Shown: positions 35,594 through 44,672, counted from the stretch's first letter. The stretch: DNA of 64,000 nt from Roseibacterium beibuensis (GCF_039542305.1 NZ_BAABHW010000006.1:62001-126000), one strand, 5' to 3'. The notes: generated by a model from the letters alone, not told the origin. Program-made: numbers and translations.

Positions 35594-36071
35594 TCGTCGC
35601 AGCTTCCTCGCCCTTCTGGGCGCGCTGCCGCTGGCGGCCTGCGGGTTCACCCCGGTCTATGCGCCGGGCGGCCCGGGGTTGGAGATTCGCGACCGCCTTG
35701 CGCTTGCGGAACCCGACACGCGACTGGACTTCGAACTCGTCTCGCGCCTTGAGGATCGCCTGGGCCGCACGGGCAGCGCCCCCTACCGGCTGAGCTATGC
35801 CATCGAAACGTCGCGCAGCAACCTCGCCATCTCGGACGCGGACGAGATCAACCGCGTGAACATCTACGGCACGGTCTCCTACACGGTGACCGAGGTGGCG
35901 ACCGGCATTCAGGTGCAGACGGGCGAGGTGTCGACCTTCACCGCCTACGCGACCTCTGCCTCGCCGGTATCGACCTCGGCCGCCGAACGCGATGCCGAGG
36001 ACCGCTTGATGATCGCCCTGGCCGACCAGATCGTGGCCCGCCTGATCTCGGGCGCCGGCAACTGGTCATGA
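35580..36071 (+). CDS. lptE: LPS-assembly lipoprotein LptE
   Basis: A 163-residue outer-membrane lipoprotein, plug partner of LptD. The N-terminus SFLALLGALPLAACGFTPVY gives lipobox Cys about 21, and CGFTPVYAPG is the alphaproteobacterial LptE hallmark. The rest is a small alpha/beta domain (LSYAIETSRSNLAI, YGTVSYTVTEVATG). It overlaps leuS by 14 bp and holA by 4 bp. No LptD is in the window. Confidence 0.92.
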   Translation: MSSSDRRSFLALLGALPLAACGFTPVYAPGGPGLEIRDRLALAEPDTRLDFELVSRLEDRLGRTGSAPYRLSYAIETSRSNLAISDADEINRVNIYGTVSYTVTEVATGIQVQTGEVSTFTAYATSASPVSTSAAERDAEDRLMIALADQIVARLISGAGNWS

Positions 36072-37099
36072 AGCTCGCCCCGCGCGACGCATCGGCCTAT
36101 TTCAAACGTCCCGACACCTCCGCCGCCGGGTGCCTGATCTACGGCGAAGACCCGGTGCGCGTCGGCCAGAAACGGCAGGATCTGCTGGCCAACCTTCTCG
36201 GTCCCAATGCCGAGGAGGAAATGCGCCTGACCCGCATCGCCGCCGCCGACCTGCGCTCGGATCACGCCGCCCTTCTGGATGCCGTCAAGGCCGTGGGCTT
36301 TTTCCCCGGCCCCCGCGCCGTGCTGGTCGAGGGCGCGACCGACGGGCTGGCCCCCGTGTTCAAGGATGCCCTGGCCGATTGGGCGCAAGGCGACGCCCAG
36401 ATCATCGCGACCGCGCAGCGGCTGACGGCGAAATCGGCCCTGCGCAAACTGTTCGAAGGGGCGAAAACCGCCTATTGCGCCGCGATCTACGATGATCCCC
36501 CCGGCCGCGCCGAGATCGAGGAGATGCTGCGCGCCGCCGAGGTCGGGCAGGTCGACCGCGAGGCCGCCAATGACCTCGACGCGCTGGCCCGCGCCCTGGC
36601 CCCCGGCGATTTCCGGCAGATGATCGACAAGCTGGGCCTTTACAAGCGCGGCGACGACACCCCGGTTTCCCCCGCCGACCTCGACGCCGTGGCCCCCCTC
36701 TCGCGCGAGGCGGAACTCGACGACATCCTGCACGCCGCCGCCGAGGCCGATTCGGGCGCGATCGGCCCGATCCTGAAACGCCTCAGCGCGCAGGGCGTGG
36801 CCCCCGTCACGCTGTGCATTTCCGCCTTGCGCCATTTCAGGGCGCTGCATGCCGCCGCCTGCCACCCCAAGGGTGCCGCCGCCGGATTGGCCGCGCAGCG
36901 CCCGCCGGTCTTCGGCCCACGCCGCGACCGGCTCATGCGGCAGCTCAACCGATGGGGCCGCCCGCAACTGGAACAGGCCCTGTCGCTCTTGGTGGAAACC
37001 GATCTGACCTTGCGCTCCTCGACCGCCGCGCCTCAGATGGCGGTGATGGAACGCGCGCTGATCCGGCTGGCCATGCTGCCCAACCGGCGCGGGCGCTGA
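36068..37099 (+). CDS. holA: DNA polymerase III, delta subunit
   Basis: A 343-residue clamp-loader delta subunit that opens the beta clamp. Recognised by GCLIYGEDPVRVGQKRQDLL near the N-terminus, the AVGFFPGPRAVLVEGATDGL motif, and the C-terminal collar part (MRQLNRWGRPQLEQALSLLVETDLTLRSS). As is normal for delta it lacks a functional P-loop. The start overlaps the lptE stop by 4 bp. The order leuS-lptE-holA supports the call. Confidence 0.94.
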   Translation: MKLAPRDASAYFKRPDTSAAGCLIYGEDPVRVGQKRQDLLANLLGPNAEEEMRLTRIAAADLRSDHAALLDAVKAVGFFPGPRAVLVEGATDGLAPVFKDALADWAQGDAQIIATAQRLTAKSALRKLFEGAKTAYCAAIYDDPPGRAEIEEMLRAAEVGQVDREAANDLDALARALAPGDFRQMIDKLGLYKRGDDTPVSPADLDAVAPLSREAELDDILHAAAEADSGAIGPILKRLSAQGVAPVTLCISALRHFRALHAAACHPKGAAAGLAAQRPPVFGPRRDRLMRQLNRWGRPQLEQALSLLVETDLTLRSSTAAPQMAVMERALIRLAMLPNRRGR

Positions 37100-37122
37100 A
37101 CGACCAAAAGGGAGAGGGGTTC

Positions 37123-37722
37123 ATGTCCGACGACTACAAGGTGATCGGCAGCGTCAAAAGCCGCGCGCTGCGCGTGCTCTGGCTGCTCGAGGAAATGGGC
37201 CTGCCCTACGAGCATGTCCCCGCCGCCCCGCGCTCGGACGAGGTGACGCGCTTCAGCCCTGCCGGCAAGATCCCCGTCCTGATCGCCGAGGGCGTACCGA
37301 TCACCGACTCGGTCGCCATCATGACCTATCTCGCCGACAAGCACGGCCAGTTCACCCACCCCGCCGGCTCGATCGAGCGCGCGCGGCAAGACAGCCTGAC
37401 CCACGCCATCAATGACGAGTTCGACGCCGTCCTCTGGACCGCCGCACGGCACAGTTTCGTTCTGCCCGAAGAGAAACGCACCCCCGAGGTGAAAGAGTCG
37501 CTCAAGTGGGAATTCGAGCGCTCGCAAGAGGGGTTCGCCCACCACATGGCCGAGGACGGGCCGTTCCTGATGGGCGAGACGATGACGATCCCCGACATCC
37601 TGCTGGCCCATTGCATGGGCTGGGCGGTCAGCGCGAAATTCCCGGTCTCCGACCCGCGCATCCGGGCGCACGCCGCGATGATGCGGGACCGTCCGGCGTT
37701 TCAGCGCGCGCTCGAGGCGTAG
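37123..37722 (+). CDS. Glutathione S-transferase family protein
   Basis: A 199-residue GST: N-terminal thioredoxin-like domain (KVIGSVKSRALRVLWLLEEMGLPYEHVP, FSPAGKIPVLIAEGVPITDSVAIMTYLAD with the cis-Pro and Ser/Asp glutathione contacts) and an all-helical C-terminal domain (FLMGETMTIPDILLAHCMGWA). Likely Ser-type from the GSVKSRA segment. A GGGAGAGGGG Shine-Dalgarno supports ATG 37123. It is 23 bp after holA. The substrate is unknown. A triple 11-bp repeat follows its stop. Confidence 0.92.
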   Translation: MSDDYKVIGSVKSRALRVLWLLEEMGLPYEHVPAAPRSDEVTRFSPAGKIPVLIAEGVPITDSVAIMTYLADKHGQFTHPAGSIERARQDSLTHAINDEFDAVLWTAARHSFVLPEEKRTPEVKESLKWEFERSQEGFAHHMAEDGPFLMGETMTIPDILLAHCMGWAVSAKFPVSDPRIRAHAAMMRDRPAFQRALEA

Positions 37723-37733
37723 GCCAGCGCGTA

Positions 37734-37766
37734 TGTACGGGGTGTGTACAGGATGTGTACGGGGTG
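37734..37766. repeat. Three tandem copies of an 11-bp repeat
   Basis: TGTACGGGGTG, TGTACAGGATG, TGTACGGGGTG run head to tail in the gap between the convergent gst and flavoprotein genes. Outer copies are identical; the middle differs at two positions. It is likely a slippage-prone minisatellite. Confidence 0.85.
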
Positions 37767-37778
37767 TGACGTGCCGAG

Positions 37779-38987
37779 TCAGGGCGTCCAGCGCGCCGCG
37801 TGCCGCCCTGCCCAGCGCCCCGTCGCAAGGCATCCGGTGATCAGGTAGCCGCCCGTCGGCGCCTCCCAATCCAGCATCTCACCGGCGACGAACACCCCCG
37901 GCAGCTTGCGCAGCATCAGGGCCTCGTCCACCTCGGCGCGGGGGATGCCGCCCGCCGTGGAAATCGCCTCGTCCATCGGGCGCGGGCCTTGATGCCTCAC
38001 CGGCAAACGCTTGATAAGGCGCGCCAATTCCTGACCTTCCGGCAGGGGCCGGCCCCATTCCTGCAACAGCGCACGCTTGACCGGATCAAGGCCCAGCGCC
38101 TTGCCAAGGTATCGCGACAGGGTCTGTTTCCTCGGCTTTTTCGCAAGGCGCGCGGCGACCTCGCCCTCGCTCAGGTCAGGCGTCAGGTCCAGGGCGAGTT
38201 CTGCCCCGTCCCGCACCGCAGCGGACACGGCATAGACCCCGCCCCCCTCGATCCCCCGGGAAGAGACAACCGCCTCCCCCCGCACAGATTTTTCGCCTGC
38301 AATCAAACGGATAGCCTTAACCGGCGCGCCAAAATGCGGGCGCATATGATCCGACCAATCCACCACGAACCCCATGTTCGCAGGTTTGAACGGCGCGATC
38401 TCGATCCCCTTTTCAGCCATCCATGCGGCCCAAGCCCCGTCCGATCCCAACCGCCGCCACGACGCCCCGCCAAGCACCAGAACGACGACACGCGGAGCCA
38501 ACAAAGATTGACCCTCCGACGTCTCGAACCGCCAGGCCTCCCCCGTCCACCCGGTCCACCGCCAGCCGAGTCGCAGCGTCGCCGGTATTCGCCCCAACCA
38601 TGCCCGCACCAGCGGGGAGGCCTTCATCACCTCGGGAAAGACGCGCCCGGACGACCCGGTGAACAGCTCTTGCCCCAGCCCCTCGGCCCAGCGTTTCACC
38701 GCCTGCGGCCCCATCTCCTCCAGCATCGGCCGCAGCCACTCCGCCGCCTCGCCATAGGCCGCAACGAAACGCTCGAACGGCTCGTCCTTGGTCAGGTTCA
38801 GTCCCGATTTCCCGGCCATCAGGAATTTGCGCGCCGCACTTGGCTTGGCTTCGACCACCGCCACCTCGCGCCCGGCCCGCGCCAGTTCCTCGGCCGCCAT
38901 CAGCCCCGCCGGTCCGGCCCCGATTACCAGGGCATCAAGCTGTTCCACCTTGCCGTCCGGCCCCGGCGTGCCATCCTCATGCGCCAT
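37779..38987 (-). CDS. HI0933-like flavoprotein (NAD(P)/FAD-dependent oxidoreductase)
   Basis: A 402-residue BaiN/HI0933-family protein. The FAD-binding motif ALVIGAGPAGLMAAEELARAG begins near residue 17, followed by ARKFLMAGKSGLNLTKDEP, typical of the family, VVVLVLGGASW, and the C-terminal FVAGEMLDWEAPTGGYLITGCLATGRWAGRHAA. Members reduce unsaturated substrates or are uncharacterised. The start codon at 38987 shares the CATG 38985-38988 with the divergent HNH gene; this start is the family one. Confidence 0.9.
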   Translation of the reverse strand: MAHEDGTPGPDGKVEQLDALVIGAGPAGLMAAEELARAGREVAVVEAKPSAARKFLMAGKSGLNLTKDEPFERFVAAYGEAAEWLRPMLEEMGPQAVKRWAEGLGQELFTGSSGRVFPEVMKASPLVRAWLGRIPATLRLGWRWTGWTGEAWRFETSEGQSLLAPRVVVLVLGGASWRRLGSDGAWAAWMAEKGIEIAPFKPANMGFVVDWSDHMRPHFGAPVKAIRLIAGEKSVRGEAVVSSRGIEGGGVYAVSAAVRDGAELALDLTPDLSEGEVAARLAKKPRKQTLSRYLGKALGLDPVKRALLQEWGRPLPEGQELARLIKRLPVRHQGPRPMDEAISTAGGIPRAEVDEALMLRKLPGVFVAGEMLDWEAPTGGYLITGCLATGRWAGRHAARWTP

Positions 38988-39291
38988 GAACGACACCCCA
39001 ATCTGCCCCCTGTGCGAGCGGCCCATTCCGCCGGACGCCAAGCAAAGCCTGCACCACCTGATCCCGCGCCTGCGCGGTGGCAAGGGCGGGCCGACCGTTC
39101 TGCTGCACCAGATCTGCCATAACGAGATTCACGCGACCCTGTCCGAGGCCGACCTGGCCCGAAACTACAACACGATCGAGGCGCTGCGCGCGCATCCCCG
39201 CCTTGCGAAATTCGTCGCATGGGTCGGCAAGCGCCCGCCCGATTTCCATTCCAAGACCCCCGGCGCGCGGCGCGGCTGGAAACGGCGCTGA
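38986..39291 (+). CDS. Small HNH-type nuclease-like protein
   Basis: A 101-residue protein: CPLC near the start (C7, C10), then SLHHLIPRLRGGKGG and TVLLHQICHNEIHATL, giving the HNH His pair (H23/H24), a second zinc-type Cys (C44) and the final His/Asn (H45, N46, H49). The tail is basic. No restriction or phage gene is adjacent. Its start lies in the same CATG as the divergent flavoprotein start and no clear Shine-Dalgarno is visible, suggesting a leaderless mRNA. The true substrate is unknown. Confidence 0.82.
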   Translation: MNDTPICPLCERPIPPDAKQSLHHLIPRLRGGKGGPTVLLHQICHNEIHATLSEADLARNYNTIEALRAHPRLAKFVAWVGKRPPDFHSKTPGARRGWKRR

Positions 39292-39296
39292 GTGCC

Positions 39297-39920
39297 TCAC
39301 GCGTCGCACATCGCCTTGATGCGGCGCAGCACGTCCGGGTTGCCCTGAACGGAGGCCTCCGCGATCTCGCGCGCCGCGTCCAACACGCCCTCGCGCGGCA
39401 CCAGCCGGTCTACCAGGCCAAAGGACAAGGCCTCGTCCGCAGGGAGTTTCTGGCCACCCAGAAGCAACAGCTTGGCCCGCGCCGGGCCGACCAGATCCCG
39501 CAAACGGCCCGGATCGGATGGCTGCGGCAGAAAGCCCAGGCGCGCCACGGGGTAGAAAAACTTCGCCTCCGGCACGGCGATCCGCAAATCGCAGGCCAGC
39601 GCCATTCCAAAGGCGCCACCGGCCAGCGTTCCGTTCAATGCCGCGATGGTCAGACAGGGCAAGGCCGCGATCCCGCTTGAGACCTGCTCCCAGAGCGGCG
39701 AAGTGGCCAGACCGGCCAGCGCCTCGTCCAGATCGGCCCCGGCGGAAAACACCTTGTCGCCCGCCCCGGTCAGGATCAGCGCGCGCAAGGCCTCGTCAGA
39801 CGCGGCCTCCTCCGCGATCTCGACCAGCCGTTCGAGCATGGTGGCGGTCAACGAATTGGCCTTGTCGGGCCGATTCAGGGTGACCGTCCAAAGGCCGCCG
39901 TCGCGGCTGACCTCGATCAT
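39297..39920 (-). CDS. Enoyl-CoA hydratase/isomerase family protein (short)
   Basis: A 207-residue crotonase-fold protein. Oxyanion-hole segments FSAGADLDEA and ALNGTLAGGAFGMALACDLRIA are present, and AKFFYPVARLGFLPQPSD follows. It is about 50 residues shorter than typical crotonases; the C-terminal trimerisation helices look cut short, although the gene ends cleanly. The Glu residues of hydratases are not obvious, so hydratase, isomerase or thioesterase activity cannot be chosen. It overlaps the upstream SDR gene by 4 bp (ATGA), so the two are coupled. Confidence 0.85.
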   Translation of the reverse strand: MIEVSRDGGLWTVTLNRPDKANSLTATMLERLVEIAEEAASDEALRALILTGAGDKVFSAGADLDEALAGLATSPLWEQVSSGIAALPCLTIAALNGTLAGGAFGMALACDLRIAVPEAKFFYPVARLGFLPQPSDPGRLRDLVGPARAKLLLLGGQKLPADEALSFGLVDRLVPREGVLDAAREIAEASVQGNPDVLRRIKAMCDA

Positions 39921-40675
39921 GCGACCAGCCCCAGGCGCGCGCGGATGGCTTCATCGCGCAGGGAAATCTCTGTCCCGAGGAATTCATCTGACTCGCCGGT
40001 GCACATCCACGCCAAGGCTTTGGCCGGCCAGTCCGGCGGGATGTGATCGGACCACTCCAACCGGCTGACCGGGTTCACGCCGGAGGCCTTGATTTCCTTT
40101 TGCATCTGGGTCGCCACCGTGCCCGGGGACAGGCCCATCGCGCGGATGCCCTTGGCCGCGTATTCGAGGTGCAGGCAGTCGGTCAGTATCGCCGCCCCGG
40201 CCTTGGAACTGCAATAATGGCTCCACCCCTCAAGCGGGTTATGGGCGGCGCCGGAACTGATGGTGATGATGGTGCCGCCCCCCTCGGCCAGCATCAGCGG
40301 CAAGGCGGCGCGGATGCCGTGAAAGACCCCCTTGAGGTTCACGTCGATCACCTGCGCCCATGCGTCGGGATCGACGGTGCCGAGATGGGCCACCGGTTCG
40401 ATCATGCCGGCATTGTTGATCAGGATGTCGAGGCTGCCGAACTCGTCCGCCCCCGCCGCAAGGGCCGATTCGACCTCCCAGAAGCGGGAGACGTCGCAGG
40501 GCACCGCCAAGGCCTGCTTTCCCAGCTCGCCCGACAACCCCGCGATCGAGTCCCTGTCGCGCGCCATCAGGATCACGTTTGCCCCGCGCGCCGCGAATTC
40601 GCGTGCGGCAGCGGCCCCGATACCGCGGCTCGCCCCCGTGATGGCAGCGGTCTTACCTTTCAGATCCTCGGTCAT
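39917..40675 (-). CDS. Short-chain dehydrogenase/reductase
   Basis: A 252-residue classical SDR. Cofactor motif TGASRGIG near residue 14, NNAG motif, catalytic Ser in ITISSGAA and Tyr/Lys in SHYCSSKAGA (YxxxK). The SPGTVATQM segment closes the active site. ATG 40675 (MTEDLKGKTAAITG) is chosen over one five codons upstream. It is coupled to the downstream enoyl-CoA hydratase-like gene, suggesting a shared acyl-CoA or hydroxyacyl substrate, which is inference. Confidence 0.93.
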   Translation of the reverse strand: MTEDLKGKTAAITGASRGIGAAAAREFAARGANVILMARDRDSIAGLSGELGKQALAVPCDVSRFWEVESALAAGADEFGSLDILINNAGMIEPVAHLGTVDPDAWAQVIDVNLKGVFHGIRAALPLMLAEGGGTIITISSGAAHNPLEGWSHYCSSKAGAAILTDCLHLEYAAKGIRAMGLSPGTVATQMQKEIKASGVNPVSRLEWSDHIPPDWPAKALAWMCTGESDEFLGTEISLRDEAIRARLGLVA

Positions 40676-40842
40676 CGCCCTCTCCCTCAAGTCGTGAAGC
40701 TCCGTCCACCAAGGGCTAACTTCCAGCGACGCTCAGGGCCAGCCAAAAGGCGCGCTCGGACAAAGGTCAGGGTTTCCGCCCTTGACCCAAAAGGACGTGG
40801 TCCGAAGACTGCCAGCAGAAACTCAGCCCCGGATGGAGCCCC

Positions 40843-42351
40843 ATGTCACAGATTTCCCGCACCAGCTGCAGCCTTTCCGTTTTCGCCCTTTGCCTTTCCT
40901 CGCCTGCCTTCGCCGATGTCACCGCCGCCGAGCTTTGGGCGGAATGGCAGGCCACCGCCTCTGCCTCCGGGCAACAGATCAGCGCAGAGGTGACGGAAAC
41001 CGAGACCGGCCTCGTGCTTACGAATTTCGTGTCGACCATGACGCAGGAAGGCGTGGAAAGCTCGGGCCGCACGGATGAGATCACCCTGACAAATACGCCG
41101 GACGGAACGGTCGAGATCGGGGTGCCGCAGGCCTACACCCTCACCACCCGTTTCCCGGAATACGAAGGCGGGCCGCTGGTGACCCTCACCTTCGACCTGA
41201 CGCATGAGGGGCTGGCGATCACCGCCTCGGACGAGGCGGATGCCCGCGTCTACGACTACGCGGCAGACACGCTGATCATGGCGCTGGTCGATATCGAGGC
41301 GGAAGACGAGGATGACGTTCCAGTCATCGACATGACGATCACGGGCACCGATCTGGCCACGGTGTATCGCCTGTCGGGCGACAGCGCCGAAGCGCAGACC
41401 TTCACCTCGGAGGGAACCCTTGGCAGCCTGGAAGGCGTGCTTGATGTCACCCCGCCACGGGATATCGATGGATCGCTGAAGGTCAGTTTCACCATGGGCG
41501 ACATGACCACGACCGGCAGCGGGTCGGTCACGGCGCTGACCATGGCCAGCCAAGCCAGCACGATGGAGGCCCTGCCCGAAGGGTTCGATATCGCCGGGGC
41601 CGTGGAGTATGGGCGCTTCATGCTCGAATTCGCGTTCGAGGATCGCGGCGACAGCTTCGACCTGTTCTACTCCAACGCGGGCGGGCGCCTTGCGACGGCG
41701 CTCACCACCGAGGAAATCAGCTACGACATTGACGTGCGCGACATGGAAACGCGCATCGCGGGCAGCGAGATGCCTTTCCCGGTCGCCGTCTCTGCCGCAT
41801 CGGGCGAGCTTGGCCTGACCGCGCCGCTTGCGGCCTCCGACACGCCCGAGGACGCCGCGCTGCGCATCGCCTACGACGGCGTGACGGTGGCCGATGGCAT
41901 GTGGTCGATCTTCGACCCGGCGGGCCAGTTGCCGCGCGATCCCGCGATCGTCATCCTGGACGCCACCGCGCAGATCCGGTTGCTGATGGACCTGCTGTCG
42001 CCAGAAGCGATGGAAAGCGAGGTGCCCCCGGGCGAGTTGCGCGCGCTGACCGTGAACGAGTTGCAGGTCAGCCTTGGCGGCGCGGAACTGACGGGCACGG
42101 GCGATCTGACCTTTGCCGAAGGACAGATGATGCCGATGCCGGTGGGCAGCGTCGATCTGAACCTGTCGGGCGGCATGACCCTGCTGGACCGGCTGGTCAG
42201 CGCCGGGCTCGTTCCGAACGAGCAGGCCGCCATGGCGCGTGGGTTCGCGGGCATGTTCACCCGGCCCGGCGCCACGCCCGACACGCTGGAAACCACGGTC
42301 GAGTTTTCCGAAGGCGGCGGGATCACCGCGAACGGCATTCCGCTGCAGTAG
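40843..42351 (+). CDS. DUF2125-family exported protein
   Basis: A 502-residue protein with an N-terminal signal peptide (CSLSVFALCLSSPAFA). The mature part is acidic and beta-rich with many Thr/Ser-Gly strands (AISTEVTETETG-like, EITLTNTPDGTVEIGVP, TGTGDLTFAEGQMMPMPVGSVDLNLSGGMTLLDRLVSAG), as in DUF2125 proteins of Rhodobacterales. It is probably periplasmic, with an AsmA-like strand pattern. No function is known. A GGAG precedes the ATG. It is divergent from the SDR gene across a 167-bp gap in which no clear site was found. Confidence 0.8.
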   Translation: MSQISRTSCSLSVFALCLSSPAFADVTAAELWAEWQATASASGQQISAEVTETETGLVLTNFVSTMTQEGVESSGRTDEITLTNTPDGTVEIGVPQAYTLTTRFPEYEGGPLVTLTFDLTHEGLAITASDEADARVYDYAADTLIMALVDIEAEDEDDVPVIDMTITGTDLATVYRLSGDSAEAQTFTSEGTLGSLEGVLDVTPPRDIDGSLKVSFTMGDMTTTGSGSVTALTMASQASTMEALPEGFDIAGAVEYGRFMLEFAFEDRGDSFDLFYSNAGGRLATALTTEEISYDIDVRDMETRIAGSEMPFPVAVSAASGELGLTAPLAASDTPEDAALRIAYDGVTVADGMWSIFDPAGQLPRDPAIVILDATAQIRLLMDLLSPEAMESEVPPGELRALTVNELQVSLGGAELTGTGDLTFAEGQMMPMPVGSVDLNLSGGMTLLDRLVSAGLVPNEQAAMARGFAGMFTRPGATPDTLETTVEFSEGGGITANGIPLQ

Positions 42352-42468
42352 TCACGCATCCCATGATTGGACGGCAGCCGCGCCCCCTTGCGCGGCCGCT
42401 TGCGCTTGCGCCTTGGCCCCGTCGCCCCTAGGTCCAACACAGTTGTTTTCCCGCGCGAAGGACACCCG

Positions 42469-43818
42469 ATGACCGACACGTCGCTTGCCACCTTGGCCGA
42501 GGCCATGCTGGACGCCGCCAGGAAAGCCGGGGCCGAGGCCGCCGATGCGCTGGTCGTCGATGGCACGTCGCTCTCCATCGGGGTGATGAACGGCGCGCTG
42601 GAGCAAGCCGACCGCGCCGAGGGGATCGAGATCGGCCTGCGGGTCATGGTCGGTCCGCGGCAGGCCAGCGTCTCGGCCTCGGACACGCGGGCGGAAACCT
42701 TGGCCGAGATGGCCGAGCGTGCCGTCACCATGGCGCGGCTGGCCCCCGAGGACCCCACCATCGGCCTTGCCGATCCCGAGCAACTCAGCGAAGCGCGGGA
42801 TGGCGCGGGGCTCGACATGCTGGACCCGACCGACGACCCGGACCCTGCCGCGCTGGAAGACGCCGCGCTGCGGGCCGAGGCCGCGGCGCTGGCCATCGAA
42901 GGCGTCAGCCAGGTGCAATCGGCCAATGCCGGCTATTCGCGCCGCCGTATCCATCTTGCCGCCAGCAACGGGTTTTCCGGTGGTTATGGCCGCAGCGATT
43001 TCGGCCTGTCTTGTGTCGCCATCACCGGCGAAGGCCTGGGCATGGAGCGGGACTATTTCGGCGACGGGCGCAACCACGCCGCCGACCTGATGACACCGGA
43101 AGAGATCGGGCGCATCGCCGGCGAACGGGCCGTCGCCCGAGCCGACGCGCGCAAGCCCAAGACCGGCGCCTATCCGGTTATCTATGACGAACGCATTTCC
43201 TCGGGGCTGATCGGGCATCTTCTGGCCGCAACCAATGGCAGCGCGATCGTGCGCGGCGCCAGTTGGGCGCGGGACCTGTTGGGCGAGCAGGTTTTGCCGG
43301 CTGGCCTTGATCTTGTAGAAGAGCCGCATCGCCCGCGCACCTCGGGGTCCCGCCCCTTCGACGCCGAGGGTTTGCCGACCAAGCGCCGCGCCATCGTCGA
43401 GAACGGGATGCTGACGGGGTGGACCCTCGACCTCGCCACCGGGCGCAAGCTGGGTCTGCCGTCGACCGGCAACGCTTCGCGCGGCACCGGTGGCCCGCCC
43501 TCGCCCTCGGTTGGCAACGTCACCCTGACCCAGGGCGACCAAAGCCTTGCGGACATGATGGCCGAGATCGGCACGGGCCTGCTGATTACATCGCTCATCG
43601 GGTCCTCCATCAACGCCACGACCGGCGACTATTCACGCGGGGCGTCGGGGTTCTGGATCGAGGGGGGCGACGTCGCCTACCCTGTCAATGAATGCACCGT
43701 CGCGGGCAATCTGCGCGACATGCTGTTGTCGATCCGGCCCGCAAATGACGCGCGCACGCATCTCAGCCGCGTGGTGCCCTCGCTTCTTGTCGAAGGGATG
43801 ACCCTTGCAGGCGCATGA
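42469..43818 (+). CDS. pmbA: TldD/PmbA (TldE) family metalloprotease subunit
   Basis: A 449-residue PmbA/TldE homologue, partner of TldD in a complex that degrades unfolded peptides and matures modified peptides. It shows ALEQADRAEGIEIGLRVMVG, RSDFGLSCVAITGEGLGMERDYF and the C-terminal GDYSRGASGFWIEGGDVAYPVNECTVAGNLRDML signature. The zinc HExxxH of TldD is absent, as expected for PmbA. TldD is not in the window. It overlaps cysQ by 14 bp. Confidence 0.93.
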   Translation: MTDTSLATLAEAMLDAARKAGAEAADALVVDGTSLSIGVMNGALEQADRAEGIEIGLRVMVGPRQASVSASDTRAETLAEMAERAVTMARLAPEDPTIGLADPEQLSEARDGAGLDMLDPTDDPDPAALEDAALRAEAAALAIEGVSQVQSANAGYSRRRIHLAASNGFSGGYGRSDFGLSCVAITGEGLGMERDYFGDGRNHAADLMTPEEIGRIAGERAVARADARKPKTGAYPVIYDERISSGLIGHLLAATNGSAIVRGASWARDLLGEQVLPAGLDLVEEPHRPRTSGSRPFDAEGLPTKRRAIVENGMLTGWTLDLATGRKLGLPSTGNASRGTGGPPSPSVGNVTLTQGDQSLADMMAEIGTGLLITSLIGSSINATTGDYSRGASGFWIEGGDVAYPVNECTVAGNLRDMLLSIRPANDARTHLSRVVPSLLVEGMTLAGA

Positions 43819-44590
43819 CCCAGCCGACGACCTTGCCCTGCTGATCGAAGCGGCGAAAACGGCGGGAGCCATCGCGCAAATCCATTTCCGCCGCGACCCC
43901 GAGATCTGGCAGAAGGGCGATGAAAGCCCCGTCACCGAGGCCGATATCGCCATCGACCGCGTGCTGCGGACCGATCTGTTGGCGGCGCGCCCGAACTACG
44001 GCTGGCTGTCCGAAGAAACCGAGGACGATGCCGAGCGTCTGGATGACGACCGGGTGTTCATCCTCGATCCGATCGACGGCACGCGCGCCTTCATCGAAGG
44101 ACAAGACAGCTATGCCCACGCGCTGGCCGTGGCCGAGCAGGGACGGATCATCGCGGGCGTGGTCTTCCTGCCGGAGAAGGACAAGCTTTACGCCGCCGCC
44201 TTGGGGTGTGGCGCGACGCTGAATGGCCAACCCATTCATGTCTCCGGCGCCCGGGTTGAGGCCGAAGCGCAGCTTCTGGCCACGAAACCGATGATGCGCG
44301 AAAATCACTGGCCGGGGGGGATCCCACCCGTCAAGCGGGTCTATCGCCCGTCGCTTGCCTATCGCATGGCCCTGGTGGCCGAAGGACATTTCGACGGCAT
44401 GGCCACCTTTCGCCCGACTTGGGAATGGGACATCGCCGCAGGCGCCATCCTGATCGAGGAGGCGGGCGGCACGGCAACCGACGGGCAAGGCCAGCCCTTG
44501 CGCTTCAACCAGCGCCACCCGCAGGTCAAAGGCGTGCTGACCGCGCCGCCCAAGCTGCACGCAGCCCTGCTGAAGCGCCGCCGAAGGTAG
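43805..44590 (+). CDS. cysQ: Inositol monophosphatase-family phosphatase, CysQ-like
   Basis: A 261-residue Mg-dependent phosphatase. Metal-site motifs: SEETEDD, LDPIDGTRAF, and WEWDIAAGAILIEEAGG. The pattern fits 3'(2'),5'-bisphosphate nucleotidase CysQ, which recycles PAP from sulfate assimilation. Inositol monophosphatase cannot be fully excluded. The only usable start is TTG 43805: an in-frame TGA lies two codons upstream and no ATG follows before the first conserved helix. GAAGGG is placed seven bases before it. It overlaps the end of pmbA by 14 bp. Confidence 0.88.
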   Translation: MQAHDPADDLALLIEAAKTAGAIAQIHFRRDPEIWQKGDESPVTEADIAIDRVLRTDLLAARPNYGWLSEETEDDAERLDDDRVFILDPIDGTRAFIEGQDSYAHALAVAEQGRIIAGVVFLPEKDKLYAAALGCGATLNGQPIHVSGARVEAEAQLLATKPMMRENHWPGGIPPVKRVYRPSLAYRMALVAEGHFDGMATFRPTWEWDIAAGAILIEEAGGTATDGQGQPLRFNQRHPQVKGVLTAPPKLHAALLKRRRR

Positions 44591-44672
44591 CCGGGCAGCC
44601 GCGTCGCGCTTGACGCTCACCGGTCTGCGCGTAGGGTGCAGGCCAAATCCCGACCCAGACCCGAGGTTCCCA

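Noticed and set aside
33641..35650. A 669-codon minus-strand open frame opposite leuS
   Set aside because: leuS is intact with HIGH and KMSKS; the antisense frame has no recognisable domain or good start site.
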